Assembly: GCA_002451435.1 (NCBI GenBank)
Contig: DKCF01000068.1
Span: 33,806-39,460, forward strand
Source: Bifidobacterium sp. UBA6881
GTDB taxonomy: Bacteria > Actinomycetota > Actinomycetes > Actinomycetales > Bifidobacteriaceae
Direction: 5' to 3'
DNA: 5,655 nucleotides
Position numbers and translations under genes: made by a program. This document shows, one piece after another, positions 5,333-5,655 of this stretch. The notes under the pieces were generated by a model, which made no database searches, was not told where the DNA came from, and saw only the letters and a program-made list of their open reading frames with translations. Each line of letters begins with the position of its first letter. Position 1 is the first letter of the stretch.

Positions 5333-5655
5333 ATGACCAAGGAAACGGAAGAACTGATCGCGTCCGATGAGGATCTGACCAGATTGTTCGACGGACGGCC
5401 GACGCAGTACCGCAAATCGAAATCGCTGCCGAAGGTCTCCGGTCGCGCATCGCAACTGTGCGCGAAAATCAACCGCGTGTTCTACGACGATCAGGAGGAG
5501 GCGTACCGTCTGTTCCACGAGTTGGTTCCCGACGCCGGCGAAGGTGTGCAGTTCAATCCGCCGTTCAACGTGGATTACGGCATCGGACTGACCATCGGTC
5601 GCGGCACGTTTCTCAACAAGGACTTCATGATCTGCGGCGGCGGCTATGTGACCAT
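5333..5655 (+). CDS. Maltose/galactoside O-acetyltransferase family, N-terminal part (3' truncated)
   Basis: The first 107 codons of a sugar O-acetyltransferase of the LacA / Maa / NodL group, which transfers acetyl from acetyl-CoA to a sugar hydroxyl. Residues about 22-72 form the helical N-terminal Mac domain: YRKSKSLPKVSGRASQLCAK followed by INRVF and YRLFHELVPDAG. The run FNPPFNVDYGIGLTIGRGTF (74-93) then LNKDFMICGGG enters the left-handed beta-helix of hexapeptide repeats and matches the PPFxxDYGxxIxIGxxxFxNxxxxI signature of the group. The catalytic His lies further along and is outside the window, so activity cannot be judged. The start is fixed by GGGAGG five bases upstream and fits the normal N-terminus of the family. 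The exact sugar is unknown, so no gene symbol is given. Confidence 0.9.
   Translation, partial: MTKETEELIASDEDLTRLFDGRPTQYRKSKSLPKVSGRASQLCAKINRVFYDDQEEAYRLFHELVPDAGEGVQFNPPFNVDYGIGLTIGRGTFLNKDFMICGGGYVT

Overview
The window looks like part of a chromosome from a high-GC Gram-positive bacterium, most likely a Bifidobacterium or close relative. This is inferred from the GC-rich codons in most genes, the actinobacterial style of the DUF559 protein, and the mix of stand-alone genes. No ribosomal RNA or species-specific marker is present, so the genus is an inference.

Layout from left to right: the 3' end of a GNAT acetyltransferase (+, cut by the window edge); a short peptide deformylase-family gene (-) with a palindrome in its promoter region; a roughly 380-base divergent region ending in four tandem copies of a degenerate 20-bp repeat; a RibD-type pyrimidine deaminase gene (+) whose reductase domain is eroded; a 192-bp AT-richer gap between convergent genes that carries four perfect copies of a 15-mer in exact mirror symmetry; a DUF559 / Vsr-like PD-(D/E)XK endonuclease-domain gene (-); a divergent region with a cluster of DnaA-box-like sites at 30-bp spacing; a YtcJ-type amidohydrolase gene (+); a 282-bp gap with no supported gene; and the 5' part of a maltose/galactoside O-acetyltransferase-family gene (+, cut by the window edge).

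The genes do not form one operon. Adjacent genes mostly face each other or away from each other, and their gaps are large. The strongest unexplained signals are non-coding: the mirror-symmetric 15-mer element (2178-2352), the DnaA-box-like cluster (3353-3429) and the 20-bp repeat array (1155-1233). The first two flank the DUF559 gene, which spot counts suggest is lower in GC than its neighbours. One reading is that positions of roughly 2170-3430 form a small accessory insertion made of a nuclease-fold protein and its flanking DNA sites. This is a hypothesis, not a demonstrated system. Two proteins also depart from their families at key positions: the deformylase has Met in place of the conserved motif-1 Gln, and the RibD homologue lacks the usual reductase-domain substrate motif.
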